Shown one piece after another: positions 1 through 6,477 of a DNA stretch of 13,553 nt (within the stretch, counting starts at the first letter, position 1; each line of letters begins with the position of its first letter). The position numbers and the translations under genes are program-made. Under the pieces are notes generated by a model. It was given only the letters and a program-made list of their open reading frames with translations, searched no databases and was not told the DNA's origin. Origin of the DNA: Myxococcales bacterium (GTDB lineage Bacteria > Myxococcota > Polyangia > Fen-1088); the NCBI GenBank assembly GCA_003153875.1, contig PMBY01000322.1, positions 1-13,553 on the forward strand. Reading direction: 5' to 3'.

Positions 1-156
1 GCAGGGCACGATGGTCCATGGCCCGCAGCGCGCGGGAGGATGTCCGATGGAATGGGCCACGTCAACCAACAGTCGATTGAAGTCCCCACGAATTTCGCGT
101 CTTCCTTCCAGAAAATGATCGAAGATCGACTGTAGTCCATCTCTGGCTACGGACAT
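1..156 (-). CDS. Possible 5' part of an unidentified gene, cut by the left edge (low confidence)
   Basis: On the minus strand an ATG at 156-154 overlaps the last codons of the upstream lipoprotein gene by 10 nt and opens a frame of 52 codons with no stop to the window edge. It begins MSVARDGLQSIFDHFLEG and matches no family I know. No good ribosome binding site precedes it, only GCCGG. Two other frames are also open here: a second minus frame beginning MDYSRSSIIF, and a plus frame from base 1 to a TAG at 133-135 ending SFQKMIEDRL, which would be the 3' end of a convergent gene. Third-position GC is about 60-65% in the frames I checked, below the neighbouring genes, so composition does not choose between them. 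The stretch may equally be non-coding. Confidence 0.25.
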   Translation of the reverse strand, partial: MSVARDGLQSIFDHFLEGRREIRGDFNRLLVDVAHSIGHPPARCGPWTIVPC

Positions 157-2753
157 CCGGCGGCACCGGTCCGGCGCAGCACGATGGCGTCCATCGGGTC
201 CAGATCGACGCTGGGCGCGGCCGAGCCGTCGTTGTAGCGCGCGGTTGATTGCAGCAGGAGCGCGTCGGCCATCAGCGTTCCCGCGCCGGCGTTGCGTACG
301 CGCACCACGGTCTGGTCGGCGGCGCGCAAGGCCACGCTGGCCACGCGGTGCCACTGGTCGCCGGTCGCGCTCTGGTCGAGCGTGGCGGTGGCCAGCACGG
401 TGCTGCCCACCATCACTTCGAACACGGCCTGCTTGGTCCAGCCCGCCTGCCCGGGCGCTGCGGCCCACCAGGCGTCAATGCTGTAAGTGTCGTCGGCGCG
501 GATGTCGAGAGCCCAGGTGGCGTCGCCCGTGCCGCTCGTCAGTTCGTGACAGCCAGGCCGCCAGTTGTGGAAGAAGGGACCGGTGGCGGTCCAGTCCCCG
601 CTGTCGTAGTCACAGCTTTGCCAGGGGCCGGTGCTGGCGAATGCGGCACTGGAATCGTCGACGATCAGGAAGGTGCGCGGGGCCTGCGTGCCGGAAAGGC
701 GCGCGAGACCGCTGCCCACACTGACGGTTTGCCGATCGTGCGTGCCGTTCAACACGGCCAGACCGTTTGTGAATGCGCGCGTGAACACGTCGGCTGGGTG
801 CTCGGTGATGTGCACGCCGTCCAGCCACACGGTCCCCACGACGGCCCCGACCGAGAATCCCAGCTCGCCGTCGGCAGCACTGACGCTGGCCTCGAACGTG
901 ACCTGAAACTTCGTCCACTGTGGCGTCAACGTCACCTGCTGCCACAGACCGTAGTTGTCCCAGTTGGCCACCTGCTTCTGCAGACCGATGGAAATCGGTT
1001 GGCTGGCCGAGCCCTTGGCCATGAACACCACGTCGTAGTTCTGCCCTTGGACGATTGAGATGTCGCGGTGCTGGACAGCGATATGCCAGTCCACGCCTTG
1101 GCCTGCGTTGCTGACGTCGGCGCGCAGAGCCTGCTGTCCCTCGGCCACGTCGCTGGATTCCAACTGGAAGGTGGCGGCAGCACCCACGTCGGTGTTGACC
1201 CAGGTGGTCCACGGCGCCAGCGCCGCGTTCTCGAAGCCGCCATCGCTGACATGGTCGCTGGCGACCGCGCCGGGCAAGGCCACGCGCTGGGCAGCGCCGC
1301 AGGGCTGGCCAAGATCGAAATCCAGCTCGTCGTACCACCAATCGTTGCCGTGATAGGTGTCGCCGTACTCGTAGGCGAAGTAGCCGTCGTTCATCAGGGT
1401 CACGCCCAGCCCGAAGCGCATGTTGGGCCAGTCGCCGCGCGCGAATTCCAGCGTCGAGGCTGGGATGGTATTCAATGGGTCGTAGCCGTAGCCGTAGCCG
1501 ATCTGCATGGGCGGCGCGGCCTCGATCATGGTGACCACGGGCTTCTGTCCCAGGGTGTACCAAGGCTGGTACATGCCCCAGAAATCGGCGAACGGGTTGA
1601 GGCCCTCGCGCACCTCGGGCACAATGAAGCCGAAGCTGTCGCCGTTGAAGATCTGGCCCAGCTCGGCGTCGGGCGGTCGGGGCAAATGCCCGGTCACGAT
1701 GGCCCAGGGCATCCACTTGCGAAAGGCGCGCAGCTCGTCGTAAACGCCCTTCTTCCAGGCAGCGTCCAGCCACGCCGGATCGTCGGGCTGGCCGTCATCG
1801 TTGGCGTCGATGGAGACCGGGTTGCCGTAGATGTCCTGCTTGACCCAGGACTGACTGGTGAAGAAATTGTCGAAGAAACAGCCGTCGACCGCGAAATCGG
1901 CGTCGACCAGTTGCTGGTAGGCGTATTGGGCCTGCATCGCGGCCACTTCAGGCTTGGTCAGATTCAGGCGCCAGGCGCCCGGCCACACTTCGATCTTCTT
2001 GCCGGTGGTGTCGTGCAGCCAGTAGGCGTCGGGCACGCCGGCCTGGCTGGAGGTGTCGCGCTCGACAGTGTTGATCGAGCGCGTGATGAGAATATTGGGG
2101 TTGAGCGTGCGCAGGGTCTGGATCTCCTGCGGGGTGAAACCGGCACCGTTGTAGAGATCGATGCGCGCCGCGTGCGCCAGGCCCTGCTCGACCACCCCCC
2201 ACGAGCCCCACAGATTGCCCTTGCGCGGGAAGTTCGGGTTGGCGTTGGGCAGGGATCGGTACTTGAGATCTAGGACATAGTTCGGGCCTGCGTCGCAGCG
2301 GACAGTGATGCGATTCACGACCATCGTGTTTGGGTCTAGGCCAGTGAACGTGGTCTGGTGCAAGGTGGTGCCTTGCCCGGACGAAAACGGGGTCATGTCA
2401 GCGTAGCTGGCCGTCGCGCTGGAGGACCAGGCGCAGTCGGTGGGCTCATCGCTGGTCACGGCGAAGGGCAAACTGGTGGTTCCCGCAGGCAGAAGAGTAC
2501 TGGGCGGGGTCGGCTCGCACAGGGATTGGCCGCAACTGGTCGCCGGACTCTCGCCCGCGCCCGGAGCGTCGGCAGCAATTGCTGCATCGCTGGGACTGCC
2601 CACGGGTGAGTGGCCCGAGCTGTCTGCCTCCGGAACGTCGGTAGCGATTGCTGCATCGCTGGGACTGCCCACGCGCGAGTGGCCCGAGCTGCACGCCGCC
2701 ACTTCGGCGCCAGCGAATCCAAGCAAGGCTGCAAGCGCGCACATTCGTTGCAT
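147..2753 (-). CDS. Multidomain lipoprotein with GHL15-like glycoside hydrolase barrel, CBM4/9-like and golvesin-like modules
   Basis: Predicted surface lipoprotein of 868 aa that probably binds and cleaves a polysaccharide; the substrate is unknown. Residues 1-21 form a lipoprotein signal with a VAAC lipobox (Cys21). A duplicated 23-residue spacer follows (about 20-66), then a beta domain (about 87-167). The core at about 170-485 resembles the putative glycosyl hydrolase family GHL15: AVDGCFFDN (288-296, Asp290/Asp295), an acidic DANDDGQPDD loop that looks calcium-binding (316-325), VPEVREG, TMIEAAPP, and a barrel-closing segment YFAYEYGD...NDWWYDELDFDLG (458-482). Residues about 500-650 look like a CBM4/9 carbohydrate-binding module. 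Residues about 695-840, with FLIVDD, a GPW turn and LMADALLLQ, look like the golvesin/xanthan-lyase C-terminal domain. The frame is open upstream to 2912, but ATG 2753 is preferred: AGGGAGAG lies 5 nt upstream, the signal peptide starts there, and it avoids overlap with the methyltransferase gene. Domain names are from recognition only; no search was run. Confidence 0.85.
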   Translation of the reverse strand: MQRMCALAALLGFAGAEVAACSSGHSRVGSPSDAAIATDVPEADSSGHSPVGSPSDAAIAADAPGAGESPATSCGQSLCEPTPPSTLLPAGTTSLPFAVTSDEPTDCAWSSSATASYADMTPFSSGQGTTLHQTTFTGLDPNTMVVNRITVRCDAGPNYVLDLKYRSLPNANPNFPRKGNLWGSWGVVEQGLAHAARIDLYNGAGFTPQEIQTLRTLNPNILITRSINTVERDTSSQAGVPDAYWLHDTTGKKIEVWPGAWRLNLTKPEVAAMQAQYAYQQLVDADFAVDGCFFDNFFTSQSWVKQDIYGNPVSIDANDDGQPDDPAWLDAAWKKGVYDELRAFRKWMPWAIVTGHLPRPPDAELGQIFNGDSFGFIVPEVREGLNPFADFWGMYQPWYTLGQKPVVTMIEAAPPMQIGYGYGYDPLNTIPASTLEFARGDWPNMRFGLGVTLMNDGYFAYEYGDTYHGNDWWYDELDFDLGQPCGAAQRVALPGAVASDHVSDGGFENAALAPWTTWVNTDVGAAATFQLESSDVAEGQQALRADVSNAGQGVDWHIAVQHRDISIVQGQNYDVVFMAKGSASQPISIGLQKQVANWDNYGLWQQVTLTPQWTKFQVTFEASVSAADGELGFSVGAVVGTVWLDGVHITEHPADVFTRAFTNGLAVLNGTHDRQTVSVGSGLARLSGTQAPRTFLIVDDSSAAFASTGPWQSCDYDSGDWTATGPFFHNWRPGCHELTSGTGDATWALDIRADDTYSIDAWWAAAPGQAGWTKQAVFEVMVGSTVLATATLDQSATGDQWHRVASVALRAADQTVVRVRNAGAGTLMADALLLQSTARYNDGSAAPSVDLDPMDAIVLRRTGAAGCP
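2562..2699 (-). repeat. Tandem duplication of a 69-bp unit inside the lipoprotein gene
   Basis: Two adjacent 69-bp copies (2562-2630 and 2631-2699) share long identical stretches, for example CATCGCTGGGACTGCCCACG in both. They encode the 23-residue spacers SSGHSRVGSPSDAAIATDV and SSGHSPVGSPSDAAIAADA right after the lipidated cysteine. The unit length is a multiple of three, so frame is kept. Near-identity at DNA level suggests a recent duplication that lengthened the tether between membrane anchor and catalytic part. Confidence 0.9.
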
Positions 2754-2758
2754 GCGAA

Positions 2759-2766
2759 CTCTCCCT
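2759..2766 (-). promoter_or_regulatory. Shine-Dalgarno site deciding the lipoprotein start
   Basis: On the minus strand AGGGAGAG lies 5 nt before ATG 2753. It is a strong purine-rich match, whereas the longer in-frame start at 2912 lies inside the upstream gene and lacks a signal peptide. The 82-bp gap between the two genes (2754-2835) also contains two direct GGTCAAT motifs 15 bp apart, of no evident function. I see no convincing promoter in it. Confidence 0.65.
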
Positions 2767-2835
2767 ATTGACCAGCTTGCCATTGACCGACCCGCTTGGA
2801 TAGCATCGTCTGTGCCGTCGCTGGACGGCGCTGGG

Positions 2836-3603
2836 TCAACCCGCACCTCGCAACCGCGCCAATCGCTCCGCAGCCTCGGCCATGCGGCCCGGCTCGCCCA
2901 CGCGCTCGGCACGCCAAAGGAGATTGTGCGGGGTCACGGTGGGCGCCACGAAGTTGACCACGGTGGTCTGCCAACCCGCGGCCTCCAGACGCAGGGTGCG
3001 CTCGGCATCCACAATCGACTGGATGAAGCGGCGTCGCACCTCGGCGTGGCGAGGCAGGCCCAATTGCTCCGCGCGCTGCTGCGCCAGGGTAGCGGCCGCC
3101 ACGTCTTTCGATGTGCAGCAGGGAACCAGCAGCAACGTGCGCGCCTGCACCGCTAGCGCCTGATCAATGATTGCGTCCGAAGCTGGACCGCAAGCGTGCA
3201 GCGCGACCACGAGATCGGGCTCTGTGGGCCAGGCCGCCGCATCCCCAACATCAGCGGTCACAATTTCGACGGCCACGCCAGGCGCCCGCAGCCGCGCGAT
3301 GGCGTCGTGACAGGCGACCACGCGCGCAGGTTCGCGCTCGATCACGCGCACGCGCGCCGGCTGGCCACGCGGCGCCAGGATCAACTCCGCGGCCAAGAAG
3401 CCCACGTATGCCTTGCCGGCAGCCGCATCCACCAAGACCAGCTCGCTCTTTGCAGCCCGACGGGTTACGGCCCCCGCCACCTCGGCAAGCAGCCCCGCCA
3501 TCTCGTCTGACTTGCGCCGATCCTCGTCGCGCAGACTGGTCGCAGGCGCGTCAATGAAGAGGCGGTGCAAGATCTCGTCGAGTTGGGCACGGGCAAAAGT
3601 CAT
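2836..3603 (-). CDS. SAM-dependent methyltransferase, Methyltransf_32 type
   Basis: A 255-aa cytosolic protein with a class I methyltransferase fold. Visible motifs are a motif I variant LVDAAAGKAYVGF (57-69), where the usual glycine-rich loop reads AAAGKAY; an acidic motif II (VIER, Glu89); TADVGD (117-121); motif IV-like LVVALHACGP (131-140); and a VPCC segment (160-163). The combination of an ALHACG strand and a paired-cysteine segment is what I associate with the Methyltransf_32 family, which includes METTL25/RRNAD1-like proteins. Substrate is unknown. There is no signal peptide, so it does not act outside the cell with the adjacent glycosidases. It precedes the lipoprotein gene in the same direction by 82 bp, so cotranscription is possible, and it diverges from the fucosidase gene across 49 bp. 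No clear ribosome binding site precedes ATG 3603. Confidence 0.8.
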   Translation of the reverse strand: MTFARAQLDEILHRLFIDAPATSLRDEDRRKSDEMAGLLAEVAGAVTRRAAKSELVLVDAAAGKAYVGFLAAELILAPRGQPARVRVIEREPARVVACHDAIARLRAPGVAVEIVTADVGDAAAWPTEPDLVVALHACGPASDAIIDQALAVQARTLLLVPCCTSKDVAAATLAQQRAEQLGLPRHAEVRRRFIQSIVDAERTLRLEAAGWQTTVVNFVAPTVTPHNLLWRAERVGEPGRMAEAAERLARLRGAG

Positions 3604-3652
3604 GGCGTGTGGGTCAGCGGCGTCGAGAGCGCAGTGGTACTATGAACTGGAG
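3604..3652. promoter_or_regulatory. 49-bp divergent intergenic region with a possible extended -10 toward the fucosidase
   Basis: This gap separates the methyltransferase (minus) and fucosidase (plus) starts and must hold at least one promoter unless transcription starts inside a coding region. On the plus strand TGG-TACTAT (3635-3643) fits an extended -10 box (TGn plus 4/6 match to TATAAT) with no -35 element. Initiation about 7 nt later would fall near 3650, giving an almost leaderless mRNA for ATG 3653. The only Shine-Dalgarno-like bases, CTGGAG, touch the ATG and would be badly spaced. This is a weak inference. Confidence 0.25.
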
Positions 3653-5962
3653 ATGCACGATGTATCAACAAACCGCGTCTTCCCGACGTGGAGGTTGGGT
3701 TGCTTTGTCTTGTTGCTTGCACTTGAGGCAGCGGCTTGCGCTGGCGGCGGCTCCGTGCCGGGAAGCACGGCCGGCAAGGTCACCGACACCGGGGGCGCGG
3801 CGGCCGCCGACGGCCCGAACTCGGTCGGCGGGACAACCGAAATTGGCGGCGCGACCGAAATTGGCGGCGCAACGGGAAACGGCGGTACCTCCGGAGCCGG
3901 CGCCACGTCCTCGGGCGGTGGCACTACGGCGAGTGGCGGTACCTCCGGAGCCGGCGCCACGTCCGCGAGCGGCGGCTCCACTGCAAACGGCGGCTCCACT
4001 GCAAACGGCGGCTCCACTGCAAACGGCGGCGCCGCTGCAAACGGCGGTGCCACTGCAGACGGCGGTACGACCGGAAGGGGCGGCGTCACCGGAAGCGGCG
4101 GCACAACGAGGTCTGGCGGCGCGTCCGGAAGTGGCGGCGCGTCCGGAAATGGCGGCACGAACGGAAGTGGCGGTACAACGAGGTCTGGCGGCGCGTCCGG
4201 CACGATATCAGGCACAGGAGGCGCCCCCGGTGGTGCGAGCGCAACCGGCTTCGCCCTGCCTGTACTTCCTCCCATTCCCACCATCCCGACTCCCAAGGCA
4301 TTGGGCTCGGTCGCCCTCGGCGATCCGGCCACCTTCACCGAAGTGAAGATGGATTTTCCCATCGAAACGGGACCGTTCCAACCGACCTGGGCCTCGCTCG
4401 AGGCCAACTACCCAAGCAACGACATTGCCTGGTTACGCCAGGCCAAGTTCGGTATCTGGGTCCACTTTGGTCCCCAGGCCGCCGGCCAAAGCGGCGACTG
4501 GTACGCGCGCAAGATGTACATAGAAAACACCACCTGGGGCGCCCCGGCCTACGCCAACCACATTCGTGACTTCGGGCATCCATCGGTGGCCGGCTACAAG
4601 GATATCCTCCAGAACTGGAATCCCGCTGCCCTGGATCCAGCGGCGTTGACCAAAACCTATCACGATGCCGGCGCCCGGTTCCTCCTGGTTCAAGGCGTGC
4701 ACCACGACGAGTACGACAACTGGAACTCACGCTACCAGTCGTGGAACTCGGTCAAACTCAGCCCGCATCGCGATCTGCTGGGCGAGTGGAAGACCGCGGT
4801 TCGCGCCCAGGGCATGCGCTACGGAGTCACGTTCCATCACGAATACAGTTGGTGGTGGTACCAAAGCGCCTTTCGCGCCGATGTCACCAACGCCCAGGGC
4901 AAGCTGGGCGTGCCCTATGATGGTGCGCAGATTTCTTTGGCCAGTGGTGTGGGCCAGTGGTGGGAGGGCCTCGACCCCCGGATGCTGTACGGGATCAACC
5001 TGCGCGAGTACGCCGGCGTGTACAACGGCATCGACAGCATGAACACCACCATTCCCCAGGGCATCTTTTCCAATCACCTCGACTACGCCCACTGGTACGT
5101 GACCTGGTGGGCTCTGCGTATCATGGATGTGATCGAGAACTACGATCCCGATTTCATTTTCACTGACGGCGATTCCACCCAGCCATTCTCGGGAATCAAG
5201 AGCGGCACGGGCTACAAGGCCGACGGAATCCAGCGCGTGCTCGCCCACTACTTCAACCGCACACTGGAACGACGGGCTTCACTCGACACCTTCGGCATCG
5301 TCAAATTCCACGGCCCCAACAAGGGCATCGTCACCACCTTCGAGAACACGTTCCCCTCTGCCGTGAAGACCGACCAACCTTGGATTGGCGAGGTTCCCGT
5401 AGGCGATTGGTTCTACGGTACTGGATACAGCTACGATCCTGGCATGGTGATCCGCTACCTGCTGGAATGCGTCTCGCGCGATGGGGCCGCCGCCATTTGC
5501 ATCTCTCTCAAGCCCGATGGCTCGCTGGATCCCGCCAGTGTCACCCAGCTCAAGGCCATCGGCGATTGGATGAACATCAACAGCGCCGGCATCTATGGCA
5601 GCAGCGCCTGGATTAAGTATGGCGAGGGCACTCATACGCAACCTACTGGCAAGCTGACGAGCACGCAGGCCACCGCCACCTTCGATACCGCGGACTTCCG
5701 CTTCACCGTCGGGCAGGACGGCTTTCTCTACGCCTACTGCATGAAGGTTCCCGCGGCCGGTGCCAAAATCACTATCACGTCGCTGGGCACCAACCAGACT
5801 GCGCTCGCGGGCCGCATCCAGTCGGTGTCTCTCTTGGGCAGCAGCGCCACCCTGGTCTGGACTCAGACGGCAACCGGGCTCAGCATCACCTGCCCGGCGT
5901 CCATGCCTTTCCAGACAGCCGTCGGCTTCAAGATTGGACCGGCGAATCTGGCGGCTCACTGA
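3653..5962 (+). CDS. Lipoprotein alpha-L-fucosidase (GH29) on a long Gly/Thr/Ser repeat tether
   Basis: A 769-aa protein predicted to release terminal L-fucose from glycans by the retaining GH29 mechanism, anchored on the cell surface. Residues 1-29 are a lipoprotein signal ending AAAC (Cys29). Residues about 59-194 are a flexible low-complexity linker built from GGxTxx hexads. The GH29 domain starts near 230: AKFGIWVHFGP (264-274), GDWYARKMY (281-289), a substrate-pocket HHD (350-352), and YDPDFIFTDGD, whose Asp505 aligns with the expected nucleophile. Glu564 in TFENTF is a candidate acid/base. The VSRDGAAAICISLKPDGSL segment replaces the usual VSKGGNLLLNIGP-like one. The tail (GIYGS to FKIG) matches the C-terminal beta domain of such enzymes. 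The frame is open back to 3413, but that part is antisense to the methyltransferase; ATG 3653 begins the signal peptide. It converges on the DUF2127 gene with 6 bp between stops. Confidence 0.9.
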   Translation: MHDVSTNRVFPTWRLGCFVLLLALEAAACAGGGSVPGSTAGKVTDTGGAAAADGPNSVGGTTEIGGATEIGGATGNGGTSGAGATSSGGGTTASGGTSGAGATSASGGSTANGGSTANGGSTANGGAAANGGATADGGTTGRGGVTGSGGTTRSGGASGSGGASGNGGTNGSGGTTRSGGASGTISGTGGAPGGASATGFALPVLPPIPTIPTPKALGSVALGDPATFTEVKMDFPIETGPFQPTWASLEANYPSNDIAWLRQAKFGIWVHFGPQAAGQSGDWYARKMYIENTTWGAPAYANHIRDFGHPSVAGYKDILQNWNPAALDPAALTKTYHDAGARFLLVQGVHHDEYDNWNSRYQSWNSVKLSPHRDLLGEWKTAVRAQGMRYGVTFHHEYSWWWYQSAFRADVTNAQGKLGVPYDGAQISLASGVGQWWEGLDPRMLYGINLREYAGVYNGIDSMNTTIPQGIFSNHLDYAHWYVTWWALRIMDVIENYDPDFIFTDGDSTQPFSGIKSGTGYKADGIQRVLAHYFNRTLERRASLDTFGIVKFHGPNKGIVTTFENTFPSAVKTDQPWIGEVPVGDWFYGTGYSYDPGMVIRYLLECVSRDGAAAICISLKPDGSLDPASVTQLKAIGDWMNINSAGIYGSSAWIKYGEGTHTQPTGKLTSTQATATFDTADFRFTVGQDGFLYAYCMKVPAAGAKITITSLGTNQTALAGRIQSVSLLGSSATLVWTQTATGLSITCPASMPFQTAVGFKIGPANLAAH
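3827..4216 (+). repeat. 18-bp-period coding repeat tract (six-residue GGxTxx units)
   Basis: The fucosidase linker is made of 18-bp units. Three perfect copies of GGCGGCTCCACTGCAAAC run 3971-3988, 3989-4006 and 4007-4024, followed by variants at 4025 and 4043. Longer duplications keep the same register: a 30-bp block at 3881-3910 recurs at 3935-3964 (54 bp apart), and a 32-bp block at 4097-4128 recurs at 4169-4200 (72 bp apart) with one mismatch. All spacings are multiples of 18, so length changes keep the reading frame. Tethers of this kind are common in myxobacterial surface lipoproteins. Confidence 0.9.
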
Positions 5963-5968
5963 GCCCGC

Positions 5969-6439
5969 CTACTCCACCGGCGCCGGACCTGACTTGCGCT
6001 TTTGCCACAGATCCCAACACAGATACGCGACCACTGCGACGTTCAGAACCAACAGACCCAAGCGCGTGGCCGTGACCTTTTGCGCGGCTTCGTAGACCTC
6101 CACCGGAACGTAGATTCCTCCACTGAGCGCGCCCAACCATACAGCCCAACGCCGTCCCTTCCATAGACCCACGGCCTCGAGCAAACGAAGCCCGGAATAG
6201 GCCGCAGCGCCGCTGGCCAAAGCCCACAGGTGCGCATCGTCAAGTTTCGACGCTACCGCGAGGAAGACCCTTGGATAGTGCGCCGAAGGATTGAGGTGCA
6301 GGTGCTTTACAATGTGCTCGGCAGTCTGCTGCAAGTCCCGATGAATGAGGCCCAGCAGGCCCAGGCCCACCGACAGGACAAGGATTCCCTTGGCCGCTTC
6401 GTACACCGCCACCGCGCGCAGCCCACGTTGACGTTGCAT
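5969..6439 (-). CDS. DUF2127-type small membrane protein
   Basis: An inner-membrane protein of 156 aa with about four predicted membrane helices: GILVLSVGLGLLGLI, LWALASGAAAYSGLRLLEAV, WLGALSGGIYVPVEVYEA and LGLLVLNVAVVAYLCW. The opening RGLRAVAVYEAAKG, the RVFLAVASKLDD region and the final helix agree with the DUF2127 family, whose function is not known. The start is uncertain. ATG 6439 has GAGG 3 nt upstream and begins just before the conserved part. An in-frame TTG at 6481 overlaps the stop codon of the upstream transporter and has AAGAGG 5 nt upstream, and a GTG at 6502 would overlap that gene by 25 nt. It is probably the last gene of the minus-strand transport cluster and converges tightly with the fucosidase gene. 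Confidence 0.75.
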   Translation of the reverse strand: MQRQRGLRAVAVYEAAKGILVLSVGLGLLGLIHRDLQQTAEHIVKHLHLNPSAHYPRVFLAVASKLDDAHLWALASGAAAYSGLRLLEAVGLWKGRRWAVWLGALSGGIYVPVEVYEAAQKVTATRLGLLVLNVAVVAYLCWDLWQKRKSGPAPVE

Positions 6440-6477
6440 TGGCCTCGTACCAATCAACGAGTCGTGGTCGAACACGC

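Noticed and set aside
1068..2273. Long plus-strand open frame (401 codons) opposite the lipoprotein gene
   Set aside because: It is exactly antisense to a gene with recognisable domains and a signal peptide; high GC at third positions leaves the opposite strand free of stops. Its protein has no recognisable motif.
2765..2790. Two direct GGTCAAT motifs ahead of the lipoprotein gene, considered as a regulator site
   Set aside because: Only 7 bp each, no promoter beside them, and one is next to the ribosome binding site; chance is sufficient.
2754..2912. Longer N-terminus of the lipoprotein (start at 2912)
   Set aside because: It would bury the signal peptide, overlap the methyltransferase gene, and ignore the strong ribosome binding site before ATG 2753.
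3971..4060. Short regular repeats, considered as a CRISPR array
   Set aside because: The units are contiguous 18-mers with no spacers, and they are in frame within a protein-coding linker.
3640..4407. Minus-strand proline-rich open frame opposite the fucosidase linker
   Set aside because: The proline repeats are simply the reverse reading of Gly-rich GGC codons; there is no start signal and no domain.
5977..5986. Perfect palindrome CCGGCGCCGG near the convergent stops, considered as a terminator
   Set aside because: It has no loop and no T-run, and it lies inside the end of the DUF2127 coding region; such palindromes are frequent in GC-rich coding DNA.
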